Assembly (NCBI RefSeq): GCF_014926585.1
Contig: NZ_CP045422.1
Coordinates: forward strand, 3,750,001 to 3,814,000
DNA: 64,000 nt
From: Devosia beringensis
GTDB lineage: Bacteria; Pseudomonadota; Alphaproteobacteria; Rhizobiales; Devosiaceae
Direction: 5' to 3'
Positions 51,898 through 60,958 of this stretch are shown piece after piece. A model generated the notes under the pieces. It did not search any database, was not told where the DNA came from, and saw only the letters and a program-made list of their open reading frames with translations. How positions within the stretch are numbered: position 1 is the stretch's first letter; every line of letters begins with the position of its first letter. Made by a program: the position numbers and the translations under genes.

Positions 51898-52085
51898 CTC
51901 TATCTCTTTTTGACCCGGTTGCCGCCCAATCTATCACCCCCGAGCGCGCCGATGCCAGCGATGCGGCGCGCGCCATGTGCTGCGCAACGCCGCAGGGGCG
52001 GTGAAAACTCTGTCAGAGCCGCTTTTGTCGGCCGCAAGAACAGCCTAGACATGGATAATCGCCTGGTGGTGACTCGGAGACGACA

Positions 52086-53048
52086 ATGCTTGAAATGCTG
52101 GCCGATCCCAATGTCTGGATTGCCTTTGGAACCCTGACGATCATGGAGATCGTGCTGGGGATCGACAATATCGTGTTCATTTCGGTGCTGGTGTCGCGCC
52201 TGCCGCGCGAGCAGGCCGATTTCGCCCGCAAGCTGGGTATCGGGCTGGCGCTGGTGTTCCGCATCATGCTGCTGTTCGTGATCAGCTGGATCGTGCAGCT
52301 GCAGGACCCGGTGTTCGAGGCCTTCGGGCATGGCTTCTCGTGGAAGGACATCATCCTGATCGGTGGCGGCGCCTTCCTGATCTACAAGGCTACCCATGAA
52401 ATGCATGCGGCTATAGAGGATACACATGAAGTGGGTATGGCCGATGTCGCCAAGGCGACGCTGCAGGCGATCCTGATCCAGATCGTCATCGTCGACATGG
52501 TGTTTTCGATTGATTCCATCATAACGGCTGTGGGCATGGTGCCGGCCGACCAGGTGTTCGTCATGGTGGCCGCAGTGCTGGTCGCCGTGGGCGTGATGTT
52601 CGTGGCGTCGGGTCCGATCGCCAAGTTCGTTTCCGATCATCCGACCACCAAGATGCTGGCGCTCTCCTTCCTGCTGCTGATCGGCATGACGCTGGTGGCC
52701 GATGGCTTCGGCTTCCACATTCCCAAGGGCTATATCTACTCGGCCATGGCCTTCTCGGTGCTGGTGGAAATCTTCAACGTCTTTGCCAAGACCCGCAAGC
52801 TGCGCCAAGCCGGTGGCCATGCGGCCAAGCAGAGTTTCACGCCCTTTACCGGCGACACCGGCTCGGTCTCCAGCGAGGCTGCCCTGGCATCGCTGGGTCG
52901 CAGCGCCAGCCCGGCGGCCAGACCCGTTGCCGCCAAGCCGGTGACACCGGCAGCGCCGGCTGCCAAGCCGCGCAGCAGCAGTACGACCACCGCCAAGGCG
53001 CAGGCCCGACCCAAATCGGCCCCGCGCAAGCCTCGGACGCCCAAGTGA
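52086..53048 (+). CDS. TerC family integral membrane protein
   Basis: The 320-residue protein has about seven membrane segments in residues 1-240 with the TerC hallmarks TIMEIVLGIDNIVFISVL and VDMVFSIDSIITAVGM, whose aspartates lie in membrane segments. Family members (Alx, YoaE, MeeF) export manganese or assist metallation of secreted proteins. The tail (240-320) is basic and rich in Ala, Pro and Lys and not part of the domain. CGGAG precedes ATG 52086. I saw no convincing yybP-ykoY riboswitch in the leader. It overlaps the next gene by GTGA. Confidence 0.92.
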   Translation: MLEMLADPNVWIAFGTLTIMEIVLGIDNIVFISVLVSRLPREQADFARKLGIGLALVFRIMLLFVISWIVQLQDPVFEAFGHGFSWKDIILIGGGAFLIYKATHEMHAAIEDTHEVGMADVAKATLQAILIQIVIVDMVFSIDSIITAVGMVPADQVFVMVAAVLVAVGVMFVASGPIAKFVSDHPTTKMLALSFLLLIGMTLVADGFGFHIPKGYIYSAMAFSVLVEIFNVFAKTRKLRQAGGHAAKQSFTPFTGDTGSVSSEAALASLGRSASPAARPVAAKPVTPAAPAAKPRSSSTTTAKAQARPKSAPRKPRTPK

Positions 53049-54016
53049 GCCGCGCCATCGTCGTCCATCACGTCGGGGGTCCCGACGTGATGGCTTTCGA
53101 GGAGCAGGCCGTGGGGGCACCGGGCCCCGGCGAGGTGGCGCTGCGCCACACCGCCATCGGGCTCAATTTCATCGACACCTACCAGCGCTCCGGGCTCTAT
53201 CCGGTGCAGACGCCCTTCGTGGCGGGCAATGAGGCGGCCGGGGTGATCACGGCGCTGGGCGAAGGGGTGAGCGACTTCAAAATCGGCGACCGGGTCGTCT
53301 ACCAAGGGCAGATCGGCGCCTATGCCACCGAGCGCCTGGCGGCTGCCGATCGCATGGTGCCGATTCCCGACGGCATCGACGACCAGACGGCGGCCGCCAT
53401 CCTGCTCAAGGGGCTGACGGCCTATTACCTGCTGTTCCAGACCTGGCCGCTGGCTGCCGGCGAGACCATCCTATGGCATGCTGCCGCCGGCGGGACCGGG
53501 CTGATTGCCACGCAATGGGCCAAGGCGCTGGGCGCTACGGTGATCGGTACGGCCGGCAGCGACGACAAGACGGCGCTGGCCAAGGCGCATGGCTGCGATC
53601 ATGTGATCAACTACACGACCGAGGACTTTGCCGCCCGCGTGCGGGAGCTCACCGATGGCCGCGGCGTCGATGTCGTCTATGACGGCGTCGGCAAGGCGAC
53701 TTTCGACAAATCGCTCGACTGCCTGCGTCCGCGCGGCCTGCTGGCCAGCTTTGGCAATGCCTCGGGCGTGGTATCGATTCCCGACTTGATGGTGCTGGCG
53801 CGCAAGGGTTCGCTCTATGTGACCCGGCCGACCGGTGCAGCCTATCTGGGCCAGCGGCCCGCATTGCTTGAAGGCGCAAGACTGCTGTTCGCGGCTGTTG
53901 CCAGCGGCGCGATCAAGGTGCAGGTCAGCCAGACCTACAAGCTGGCCGATGCCGCCGAGGCGCATCGCGCCCTCGAAGGGCGCCAGACCACCGGGTCCGT
54001 CGTCCTGATCCCCTGA
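53045..54016 (+). CDS. qorA: NADPH:quinone oxidoreductase (zeta-crystallin type)
   Basis: The 323-residue protein is a medium-chain reductase of the QorA group: N-terminal GroES-like domain (PGPGEVALRHTAIGLNFIDTY, FVAGNEAAGVITALG) and NADPH-binding domain with AAAGGTGLIATQWAKALGATVIGT. No zinc-ligand cysteines are seen, as expected for quinone reductases. It reduces quinones by one electron with NADPH. GTG 53045 overlaps the terC stop (GTGA). With qorB at 18 kb the window encodes two unrelated quinone reductases. Confidence 0.93.
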   Translation: MSRAIVVHHVGGPDVMAFEEQAVGAPGPGEVALRHTAIGLNFIDTYQRSGLYPVQTPFVAGNEAAGVITALGEGVSDFKIGDRVVYQGQIGAYATERLAAADRMVPIPDGIDDQTAAAILLKGLTAYYLLFQTWPLAAGETILWHAAAGGTGLIATQWAKALGATVIGTAGSDDKTALAKAHGCDHVINYTTEDFAARVRELTDGRGVDVVYDGVGKATFDKSLDCLRPRGLLASFGNASGVVSIPDLMVLARKGSLYVTRPTGAAYLGQRPALLEGARLLFAAVASGAIKVQVSQTYKLADAAEAHRALEGRQTTGSVVLIP

Positions 54017-54060
54017 TCCTCTGGACAGAATACCACTCTGCCGCTAAAGGCTCACCCGAC

Positions 54061-54150
54061 GGGTGGGTGGCAGAGTGGTCGATTGCTCCGGTCTTGAAAA
54101 CCGGCGGGCGTGCAAGCGTCCCGGGGGTTCGAATCCCTCCCCACCCGCCA
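54061..54150 (+). tRNA. tRNA-Ser (anticodon UGA)
   Basis: The acceptor stem GGGTGGG pairs with CCCACCC, discriminator G and an encoded CCA end at 54150. The anticodon loop TCTTGAAAA carries TGA, reading UCA and related serine codons. The long variable arm (GCGGGCGTGCAAGCGTCCC region) and the T-arm GGTTCGAATCC fit a class II serine tRNA. Confidence 0.96.
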
Positions 54151-54191
54151 TTGCCCCCACATCTACTCAGACCATCACCGGTAGCCCAGGC

Positions 54192-54851
54192 TCAACCCGG
54201 ATTTGCCGCGACCGGCGCCACGCGGGCGTCGTCGCGCACATACCAGTAGAGCAGGCTGCTGATCACGGCGGCGCAGAAGCACCAGACCGAGGGCAGGTTG
54301 AGGCTGAAGAAGCTGGCGGCAATGCCGAAGCCGACCAGGTTGGCCACGCCCAGCCAATGCAGCCGATGATCGCTGGCGATGAAGAATGCGCCGCAGGTGG
54401 CCAGCAGATAGACCATCTCCATGCCCGGCCAGATTCCGGCCGGATTCTGGTAGACCAGGCACTGGTGTTCGACATGCACCGAAAAGCCATAGAGCGCCAT
54501 GACTACCAGCGTATAGACCGCCATGGCGCCGCCCAGCGCCACGACCATGCCGATGAGCCGGCGGCGCATGGCGTGGGGCTCAAGCAGCAGCAGGCTGAGG
54601 GGAATCAATACCGGCCAGACCATGCCGACAAAGAAGGCGTAGAACTGGGCCAGGCCATGCAGTGCCGGACCAGTATCGGCCCGGTCGAGGGCTAACCAGA
54701 TGAAGCCTTCGGTCAGCTGCTGCACGCCGAACAGCAGCGGGATGGCAGCCAGGAGCCTGATTTCAGGCCGGCGCGCCTGGCGCAGGGCCAGCACGCCGAC
54801 GGTCGCAATCACCAGGCCAGTGGTGAAACTGACGGAAGCCGAAAAGCACAT
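54192..54851 (-). CDS. DUF6629-like membrane protein
   Basis: The 219-residue protein begins MCFSASVSFTTG, the characteristic opening of DUF6629 proteins, and has seven hydrophobic segments. HxxC-like features (VHVEHQCLVY) occur in the loop after segment 5. The function is unknown. ATG 54851 is used; the frame upstream is open but unrelated. The 267 bases between this gene and the next (54852-55118) hold a GC-rich hairpin (GGCGCC arms) and the two divergent promoters but no gene. Confidence 0.8.
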   Translation of the reverse strand: MCFSASVSFTTGLVIATVGVLALRQARRPEIRLLAAIPLLFGVQQLTEGFIWLALDRADTGPALHGLAQFYAFFVGMVWPVLIPLSLLLLEPHAMRRRLIGMVVALGGAMAVYTLVVMALYGFSVHVEHQCLVYQNPAGIWPGMEMVYLLATCGAFFIASDHRLHWLGVANLVGFGIAASFFSLNLPSVWCFCAAVISSLLYWYVRDDARVAPVAANPG

Positions 54852-55118
54852 GATGGGGCCTGTCCGGGTCGGGCGGCGCCTGTATGGGCGCCGTCTCTGG
54901 GTCGATGCCCACATCCAGGGGCCACGCACCAGGGGCACGCGCCGATGCAGGCTAGCAGAAACCGGCCGGGATCGAGGAATAAAGCGCGGCAAGGCGGTTG
55001 GACAATGAGGCCGGTGGCTGTATGGACCGGTTCGGCCCGATCATGTATCTGTGGCCGACGCGCTGCCTGCCAATTGTACGGGCGCTGAAGTCGCCGTCTG
55101 CGAGACAAGGAACTGCCC

Positions 55119-55355
55119 GTGAGCCGCAAGGAATTCGAAGCGTCAAAGATGCGCCGGCTGAAGCGCATTGCCGGCCGGTATGGCCTGACCATCCTGACGG
55201 CGGAAAAGCTGACGGCCAAGATGGGCAAGGGCGGCCACGCCATCCGCGAGGACGAGAGCCACAAGGTGATTTTCGGGGACAGCCCGCAGCCGTTTTCGGC
55301 GACCTTCGATGAAATCGAAGCCTATGTCGAAAAACTCGAGGCGGACGAAGAGTAA
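55119..55355 (+). CDS. Small conserved-looking protein, function unknown (78 residues)
   Basis: The protein starts with a basic helix (MSRKEFEASKMRRLKRIAGR), continues with LTILTAEKLTAKMG and FGDSPQPFSATFDEIEAYVE, and ends in an acidic tail. Codon use fits the neighbours. GTG 55119 follows AAGGA by 7 bases. No domain is recognised; a soluble cytosolic protein is expected. The 119 bases after it show no gene. Confidence 0.6.
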   Translation: MSRKEFEASKMRRLKRIAGRYGLTILTAEKLTAKMGKGGHAIREDESHKVIFGDSPQPFSATFDEIEAYVEKLEADEE

Positions 55356-55474
55356 GCGGCGCTGACCTTTATGGCAATCGCCTGAGAGTCTGGCTGCTCC
55401 AAATTTCATTATTTATTCTGTAACTGGAATCGCGTCACACTGCCTCCATTGGCTACCTTTGGAGGCGCGTTATT

Positions 55475-55651
55475 GTGTTTACTCTGATCAACGCCGACGC
55501 AGAAGAAGACGACGCCGAAATCACCGATCCCCAGGAAATTGCAGAATTGTTCGCTGCCATTGCCACGGTCGCCATCGAGGCGATCGGCGCAGGGCAGGCG
55601 AGACAGCTGTTTGATGCTGTCATCGAGCAAGAGGGCAAGGACCCCAACTAG
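55475..55651 (+). CDS. Very small acidic protein, function unknown (58 residues)
   Basis: GTG 55475 follows GGAGG with a 9-base spacing and the frame ends at TAG 55649-55651. The peptide starts MFTLINADAEEDDAEITD, is strongly acidic in its first third, then has an amphipathic helix-like stretch (IAELFAAIATVAIEAIG) and ends QEGKDPN. No family is recognised. It lies between the 78-residue gene and pxpB on the same strand. Confidence rests on the ribosome-binding site and amphipathic composition only. Confidence 0.45.
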   Translation: MFTLINADAEEDDAEITDPQEIAELFAAIATVAIEAIGAGQARQLFDAVIEQEGKDPN

Positions 55652-55776
55652 AGCCGGACGACGCACCCGACCCGGCAGGTCAATCTGGTCGCTATCGCAT
55701 GGCGATATCGGCACTCACAAACGGTCTTCCGAGGCAGGCAGAGCTCCTGGCCTTATGGACCGGATTGACTGATCCG

Positions 55777-55797
55777 GGCTGGTCCGCAGGACCAGCC
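55777..55797 (+). promoter_or_regulatory. Hairpin in the leader of pxpB
   Basis: A perfect 9-bp stem (55777-55785 with 55789-55797) with a 3-base loop lies 15 bases before the AGGAGG of pxpB. It could end the upstream transcript or influence pxpB translation. It is not followed by a T-run. Confidence 0.4.
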
Positions 55798-55823
55798 GCA
55801 TGTTGCGCCCAGGAGGCTGCCTC

Positions 55824-56495
55824 ATGACCGGTTCGACCGTCACCGACACATTTCCGACGCCAACCCTTGTGCTTCTGGGCGACAGTGCCGTGCTGGTGCG
55901 CTTCGGGACAGTGCTGACCGATGTCGCCAACCAGGCGGCGATCGCGCTGACCGGCATGCTCGATCGCGAGCCGATCGAGGGCGTGCTTGAAGTGGTGCCC
56001 AATCTGGTGTCGGTCCTGCTGCGCTATGATCCCCGCAGGAGCGCCGCCGCCGATATTGCCGGGCAGTTGCGCTTGCGGCTGTTCGCGCTGGCTGACGCAC
56101 CTGCTCTCGCCGGACAGGCCTGGACGGTGCCGGTGCATTTTGATGGCCGCGACCTCGAGAGTGTTGCCAATCTGCTGAAGATGACGATCCCGGAATTCAT
56201 AGCGGCGCACAATGCCGCGCCGCTGCGGGTGCTGGCGACCGGCTTTGCCCCGGGCTTTGTGTATTGCGGTCTGCATGGCGAGGCGCTGGTGGCGCCGCGG
56301 CGCACCGAGGTAAGGCCCATGGTGTCGCCGGGCACCGTGCTGTTTGCAGCCGGCCAAACCGCCATTACCGCCACCGAGCTGCCGACCGGCTGGCACATTA
56401 TCGGTCGTACCGATTTCGGCAATTTCGACCCGACGGCAGTACCGCCGACACGATTGCAAGCGGGTGACGCCATCCAGTTTACGGTGGCGGCATGA
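55824..56495 (+). CDS. pxpB: 5-oxoprolinase subunit PxpB
   Basis: PxpB (KipI family) is one of three subunits of the bacterial ATP-dependent 5-oxoprolinase, which opens pyroglutamate to glutamate. The 223-residue protein has the family blocks GDSAVLVRFG, the central ATGFAPGFVYCGLHG and RTEVRPMVSPGTVLFAAGQTAI, then GWHIIGRTDF near the end. ATG 55824 follows AGGAGG at 7 bases. Its stop overlaps the start of pxpC (ATGA). Confidence 0.93.
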   Translation: MTGSTVTDTFPTPTLVLLGDSAVLVRFGTVLTDVANQAAIALTGMLDREPIEGVLEVVPNLVSVLLRYDPRRSAAADIAGQLRLRLFALADAPALAGQAWTVPVHFDGRDLESVANLLKMTIPEFIAAHNAAPLRVLATGFAPGFVYCGLHGEALVAPRRTEVRPMVSPGTVLFAAGQTAITATELPTGWHIIGRTDFGNFDPTAVPPTRLQAGDAIQFTVAA

Positions 56496-57394
56496 GTGCC
56501 ATCATCGCCATTACCCGCGCCGGACCGTTGACCAGCGTGCAGGATGACGGCCGGTTTGGCCAGTTGCGCCATGGCATCAGCGCGTCCGGCCCGATGGATG
56601 GCGCCAGCTACCGGCTGGCCGGGGCCCTGGTGGGCGCGGAGCAGGGCGGCGTCGAGTTCACCACGGCCGGGCTGGCGCTGCGGCTGCAAAGCGGATCCTG
56701 CGGCGTCGGCATGGCGGGCGGCAGCTTTGTCGCCCGGCACAATGGCGCTATCGTGGGCTGGCCGGGCGCGGTGACGCTGGAGGCCGGCGACGAATTCAAC
56801 ATCACGCCCGGTTCTGCCGGCAATTACGGCTACTTGCGCTTTGCCGGCAGGCTGGTGCTGCCCGCCATGATGGGAAGCCTCGCCACCAGCAGCCGGGCGC
56901 GGCTGGGCGGGGTGGCGGGCAGGGCGCTGCAGGTGGGCGATGTGCTCGAACTGGCGGAACCGCGGGCGGCTGCGCCCCAGGCCATTGCCGCGGCCATAGA
57001 GGCAGAAGGGCCAATCCGCTTTGTCTGGGGCCTGCATGCCGAGCTGTTCCCGACCCAGACCAGACAGCGCTTTGTCGAGACGGGCTTTACGGTATCGCGC
57101 CAGCTCGACCGCATGGGCGTGCGACTGGAAGATGGCGGCGGTGTGTTTGCCGAGGCCAGGAGCCTGTCGCTGGTGTCCGACGCCATCGTGCCCGGTGATA
57201 TCCAGATCCTGGGCGATGGCACGCCGATCGTGCTGATGCGCGATCACCAGCCCACGGGCGGCTATCCGCGCATTGCCACCATCATCAGCGCCGATATCGA
57301 CCGCTTTGCGCAGCTGCGCCCGGGCAGCGATCTTGCCTTTGCCCCGGTCAGTGTGGCACACGCCCAGCAGCTCCTGCGGAACCAGCAATCATGA
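56492..57394 (+). CDS. pxpC: 5-oxoprolinase subunit PxpC
   Basis: PxpC (KipA family, biotin-dependent carboxyltransferase-like fold) is the second structural partner of PxpB. The 300-residue protein begins IIAITRAGPLTSVQDDGRFG and continues GISASGPMDGASYRLAGAL, both hallmark blocks; SDAIVPGDIQILGDGTPIVLMRDHQPTGGYP lies near the C-terminus. It overlaps pxpB and pxpA by ATGA, so all three subunits are translated together in the order B-C-A. Confidence 0.94.
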   Translation: MSAIIAITRAGPLTSVQDDGRFGQLRHGISASGPMDGASYRLAGALVGAEQGGVEFTTAGLALRLQSGSCGVGMAGGSFVARHNGAIVGWPGAVTLEAGDEFNITPGSAGNYGYLRFAGRLVLPAMMGSLATSSRARLGGVAGRALQVGDVLELAEPRAAAPQAIAAAIEAEGPIRFVWGLHAELFPTQTRQRFVETGFTVSRQLDRMGVRLEDGGGVFAEARSLSLVSDAIVPGDIQILGDGTPIVLMRDHQPTGGYPRIATIISADIDRFAQLRPGSDLAFAPVSVAHAQQLLRNQQS

Positions 57395-58152
57395 TCTCGA
57401 TCGATCTCAATGCCGATCTGGGAGAGGGCACCGGTCATGACGATGACCTGCTCGACATCGTCTCGAGCGCCTCGATCGCCTGCGGCGGCCATGCCGGCGA
57501 CGCCGCAACCATAAGGCATATTCTCAAGATCTGCCGGGCCCGCAATGTGCGGGCCGGGGCGCATCCGGGCTATGCCGACCCCAAGCGGTTCGGCCGGTTC
57601 CGGCTGGTCATGCCGCTCGACCAGCTGCTGGGTCAGATCCGCGAGCAATTGTTCCTGGTGCGCTTCATTGCCGACGAGGTGGGGCACCCACTCTCCTATG
57701 TGAAATTGCATGGGGCGCTGGCCAACCAGACGGCCGAGGAACTGGCCTTTGCTGTTGGTATTTTCGCCACGATCCAGGGCATGGCGCCGCATATGGCGGT
57801 GCTGGCGCTCGACAATAGTCAGCAGGTGCGGGCGGCCAAGGCTGTGGGCATGCCGTTGATCCGCGAGGCCTATGCCGACCGCGCCTATACGGCCGAGGGC
57901 CTGCTGGTGCCGCGGAGCCAGGAAGGGGCGGTGATCCAAGATGTCGATGCGGTGATCGCGCGCTGCCTGCGGCTGGCCAAGACGGGCGAGCTGGTGGCCA
58001 TTGACGGCACGGTGATGACATCGGCGGCGCGCTCGATCTGCCTGCATGGCGATACGCCGGGCGCGGTCGACCTGGCGCGCGAGGTACGCGATGCGCTCGA
58101 GGGCGAGGGGATTGCCATTGCAGCGAATGCGCCGGAAATGCCGGAGGGGTAG
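57391..58152 (+). CDS. pxpA: 5-oxoprolinase subunit PxpA (LamB/YcsF family)
   Basis: PxpA is the TIM-barrel-like LamB/YcsF subunit that completes 5-oxoprolinase. The 253-residue protein shows SIDLNADLGEG at the N-terminus, SIACGGHAGD, GAHPGYADPKRFGR, YVKLHGALANQ and ICLHGDTPGAV, with metal-ligand-like His and Asp residues in place. The start overlaps pxpC (ATGA). A long inverted repeat and hairpin lie between its stop and the convergent ABC transporter. Confidence 0.95.
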   Translation: MISIDLNADLGEGTGHDDDLLDIVSSASIACGGHAGDAATIRHILKICRARNVRAGAHPGYADPKRFGRFRLVMPLDQLLGQIREQLFLVRFIADEVGHPLSYVKLHGALANQTAEELAFAVGIFATIQGMAPHMAVLALDNSQQVRAAKAVGMPLIREAYADRAYTAEGLLVPRSQEGAVIQDVDAVIARCLRLAKTGELVAIDGTVMTSAARSICLHGDTPGAVDLAREVRDALEGEGIAIAANAPEMPEG

Positions 58153-58156
58153 AACT

Positions 58157-58223
58157 TACCCTGGGTCTCTCAACGGGGAGAGGTGAGATCGGCGGAATGC
58201 CTTTAGTCGACAGACCCAGGGTA
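58157..58223. repeat. 12-bp perfect inverted repeat between pxpA and the ABC operon
   Basis: TACCCTGGGTCT at 58157-58168 is the exact complement of AGACCCAGGGTA at 58212-58223, with 43 bases between. It may form a long-loop hairpin at the end of pxpA or be a protein-binding site. Confidence 0.6.
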
Positions 58224-58230
58224 GAGCGTG

Positions 58231-58260
58231 CCGGCCCGCGGCGGAAAACCGCCGGGCCGG
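58231..58260 (-). terminator. GC-rich hairpin downstream of the ABC transporter operon
   Basis: CCGGCCCG...CGGCGG pairs with CCGCCGGGCCGG around a short A-rich loop, about 15 bases after the livF-type stop on the minus strand. It lies in the gap shared with pxpA and could serve both directions. There is no T-run. Confidence 0.5.
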
Positions 58261-58275
58261 AAACCGTTTGCCGCG

Positions 58276-59046
58276 CTAGATGGCGAGGTATTCGTGGCGT
58301 AGCTCGGTATTGTCGAGCACTTCCCTGGCAGTGCCGGAGAAGGCCACTTCGCCGGTGTCCAGAATGACGGCGCGATCGGCCAGCTTGAGCGCGGCGACGG
58401 CATTCTGTTCAACGATGATGGTGGTGATGCCCAGCGGCTTGATCGAATGGAGGATCCGCTCGATCTCGTGCACGATGACCGGGGCCAGGCCCTCATAGGG
58501 CTCGTCGAGCAGCAGGAGCTTCAGATTGCGGGCCAGGGCCCGGGCGATGGCCAGCATCTGTTGCTCGCCACCCGAGAGGGTCACGCCCTCCTGCTTGCGC
58601 CGTTCGGCCAGGCGCGGAAAGCTCTCGTAGATCTGGTCAAGGCTCCAGCCGACCCCTGGCGCGACCTGGGCCAGGAAGATGTTTTCTTCGACTGTCAGGC
58701 CGGCAATTATGCGCCGGTCCTCGGGGACCAGCTGGATGCCGGCCTGGGCGGCCTGGTAGCTCTTCATCTGGTGAATGGGTTCGCCATCGAGCCAGATTTC
58801 GCCCTGCCGCATCTGCGGCGTGTCGGTGCGGGCGAGGGTGCGCAGGGTCGAGGTCTTGCCGGCGCCGTTGCGCCCGAGCAGAGCGAGGATTTCGCCCTTG
58901 CGGATATCGAAGGAGACGCCCTGCACGATATAGCTCTCGCCATAGTAGGCGTGTACGTCGCGCACCGAAAAGAACGGCCGGGTGGCTTCGACCGAGGCGG
59001 CCTGGCTGCCGCTGCCAATCTGGGTTTCCATTGCCATGGTACTCAT
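58276..59046 (-). CDS. Branched-chain amino acid-type ABC transporter ATP-binding protein (LivF-like)
   Basis: The 256-residue ATPase has Walker A ALLGRNGAGKTSTLRT, the signature LSGGEQQMLAIARAL and Walker B LLLLDEPYEGLAP. It is the last gene of the five-gene operon and pairs with the LivG-like ATPase. The order (binding protein, two permeases, two ATPases) is the HAAT/Liv and Urt type; the substrate may be a branched-chain amino acid, an amide or another small polar compound. ATG 59046 overlaps the previous stop (ATGA). Confidence 0.9.
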   Translation of the reverse strand: MSTMAMETQIGSGSQAASVEATRPFFSVRDVHAYYGESYIVQGVSFDIRKGEILALLGRNGAGKTSTLRTLARTDTPQMRQGEIWLDGEPIHQMKSYQAAQAGIQLVPEDRRIIAGLTVEENIFLAQVAPGVGWSLDQIYESFPRLAERRKQEGVTLSGGEQQMLAIARALARNLKLLLLDEPYEGLAPVIVHEIERILHSIKPLGITTIIVEQNAVAALKLADRAVILDTGEVAFSGTAREVLDNTELRHEYLAI

Positions 59047-59810
59047 GCGACTTCGCCTCCGAGATAGGCTTCCTGCACCTTGGGATTGCCGCGCACCTGA
59101 TCGGGAGTGCCATCGGCGATGATGCGGCCCTGGGCCAGCACCGAGATCTTGTCGGCCAGCGAGAACACCACATGCATGTCGTGTTCGATGATGACCTTGG
59201 TCATGCCGCGGCTCTTGATCTTCTTGAGCAGTTCGATCGTGGTATTGGTGTCATGCCGGCTCATGCCGGCAGTGGGTTCATCGAGCAGCAGCAGGCGCGG
59301 ATGCTGGATCAGGCACATGGCCAGTTCCATGCGGCGCTTGTCGCCGCGGCTGAGGCTGCCGGCATGATCGGAGCGGCTGCTCAGCATGCCGACATCCTCG
59401 AGCATGTGCTCGGCTTCCTGGCGGATGGCTTTTTCCTGGTCGAGGCCGGAGAACATGTTGAGGCGGAAGGCGCCGTCACGCTTGGCAAGAGCGGGGATCA
59501 TGACATTGTGCAGCACGCTGAGATCGGCGAAGATTTCCGGCGTCTGGAACACCCGGGCAATGCCGAGCTGGTTGATCTCATAGGGCTTGCGCCCGGTGAG
59601 CACTACGCCATCGAAGACCACCTGGCCGCTGGTCGGGGCCAGCTTGCCGATGATGACATTGAGCAGGGTCGACTTGCCGGCGCCATTGGGGCCGATGATG
59701 GCGTGGGTCTGGCCCTCCTCGACCTCGAGGTCGATATCGGCCAGGGCATGCAGGCCGCCGAAGCGCTTGTGGACGTCGGCAACATGCAGCACGACATTGG
59801 GTACACTCAT
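59043..59810 (-). CDS. Branched-chain amino acid-type ABC transporter ATP-binding protein (LivG-like)
   Basis: The 255-residue ATPase has Walker A AIIGPNGAGKSTLLNV and Walker B LLLLDEPTAGMSRHD. The ABC signature is unusual: it reads LSRGDKRRMELAMCL where LSGGQ/LSYGQ is usual. The C-terminal extension typical of LivG is present (ADGTPDQVRGNPKVQEAYLG). It is coupled by ATGA to the LivF-like gene. With the variant signature this subunit may define a subfamily rather than being a classical LivG. Confidence 0.9.
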   Translation of the reverse strand: MSVPNVVLHVADVHKRFGGLHALADIDLEVEEGQTHAIIGPNGAGKSTLLNVIIGKLAPTSGQVVFDGVVLTGRKPYEINQLGIARVFQTPEIFADLSVLHNVMIPALAKRDGAFRLNMFSGLDQEKAIRQEAEHMLEDVGMLSSRSDHAGSLSRGDKRRMELAMCLIQHPRLLLLDEPTAGMSRHDTNTTIELLKKIKSRGMTKVIIEHDMHVVFSLADKISVLAQGRIIADGTPDQVRGNPKVQEAYLGGEVA

Positions 59811-59820
59811 CTGGGGCGTC

Positions 59821-60954
59821 CTATTCGGCGGGCTGTGGCTGGGGAGCGGTCTTGCTCGGCGGCGGCGACTTGCGGAAGAGCTGGGCGATGCGCCGCACCC
59901 CTTCCATCACGCCGCCGGGCAGGAAGACCACGATGAGCACGAAGACCAGGCCCAGGGTGAGGAACCAGCCCTCGCCGACGAACTTGCTGCTGATGGTGAC
60001 GGCTGCCTGATCGAACCCGTCGGGCAGGAAGCTCCAGAAGCGCGCCAGGATGCTGTCGTTGAGCGCCGAGAAGATGTTCTCGAAATACTTGATGATCCAG
60101 GCGCCGATGACCGGGCCCACCAGGGTGCCGGCGCCGCCCAGAATGGTCATCAGCACCACTTCGCCCGAGGCTGTCCACTGCATGCGCTCGGCACCAGCCA
60201 GGGGGTCGGTGACGGCCAGCAGGGCGCCGGCCAGACCGGCATACATGCCCGAGATGACAAAGGCCGCCAGCGTATAGGGACGGGTATTGAAGCCGGTATA
60301 GTTCATGCGGATCTGGTTGGACTTGATGCCCTTGAGCATCATGCCGAAGGGCGAGTTGGTGATGCGCTGGGCGATGAAGAAGGCAAGGATCAGGAAGCCG
60401 GCGCAGAAATAGAAGCCAGCAAAGCCGCCCAGCGACTGCCCAAGCAGGGTGGGCACCGGCTGGCCGGGCATGGCCTCGCCAAACAGACGATCGACATGGC
60501 GCGGATCGTTGATGGTCAGCTGCAGGCCGGTCTCGCCATTGGTGATCGGGGTGAGCACCGAATAGGCGAGGTTATAGCTCATCTGGGCGAAGGCCAGGGT
60601 CAGGATGGAAAAGTAGATGCCGGAGCGGCGCAGGCTGAGATAGCCGATAACCAGAGCAAACACGCCCGAGATGATGATGGCGAACAGCATGGCCGGCAGG
60701 GCATCAAGGCTGAGCAGCTTGAACGACCAGACGGCGGCGTAGGAGCCGACGCCGAAGAAGGCGGCGTGGCCGAAGCTGAGATAGCCGGTGAGACCGAACA
60801 GGATGTTGAAGCCGACGGCGAAGATGCCGAAGATCATGAAGCGCTGCAGCAGATCGGGATAGGCGGCGCCGAAGGGCGCCATCCAGATCGGCATGGCCAG
60901 CACCACGATGGCGAAGCCCAGGAACAGCAGAAGGTCGTTGCGGGACATGGCCAT
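59821..60954 (-). CDS. Branched-chain amino acid-type ABC transporter permease (LivM-like)
   Basis: The 377-residue permease has about ten membrane segments and the LivM pattern: [29 protein letters not shown] near the N-terminus and the EAA-like coupling region [22 protein letters not shown]. The C-terminal tail is Pro/Lys-rich and soluble. ATG 60954; the upstream permease stop ends 4 bases before, so the two are tightly coupled. Confidence 0.92.
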   Translation of the reverse strand: MAMSRNDLLLFLGFAIVVLAMPIWMAPFGAAYPDLLQRFMIFGIFAVGFNILFGLTGYLSFGHAAFFGVGSYAAVWSFKLLSLDALPAMLFAIIISGVFALVIGYLSLRRSGIYFSILTLAFAQMSYNLAYSVLTPITNGETGLQLTINDPRHVDRLFGEAMPGQPVPTLLGQSLGGFAGFYFCAGFLILAFFIAQRITNSPFGMMLKGIKSNQIRMNYTGFNTRPYTLAAFVISGMYAGLAGALLAVTDPLAGAERMQWTASGEVVLMTILGGAGTLVGPVIGAWIIKYFENIFSALNDSILARFWSFLPDGFDQAAVTISSKFVGEGWFLTLGLVFVLIVVFLPGGVMEGVRRIAQLFRKSPPPSKTAPQPQPAE

Positions 60955-60958
60955 TGGA

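Noticed and set aside
51446..51976. N-terminal extension of the second YeeE/YedE half
   Set aside because: It lies opposite and across the first half in another frame with shadow composition; the domain begins at ATG 51445.
51898..52085. Manganese (yybP-ykoY) riboswitch before terC
   Set aside because: TerC-family genes often have one, but I could not find the conserved helix and internal-loop sequence in this leader.
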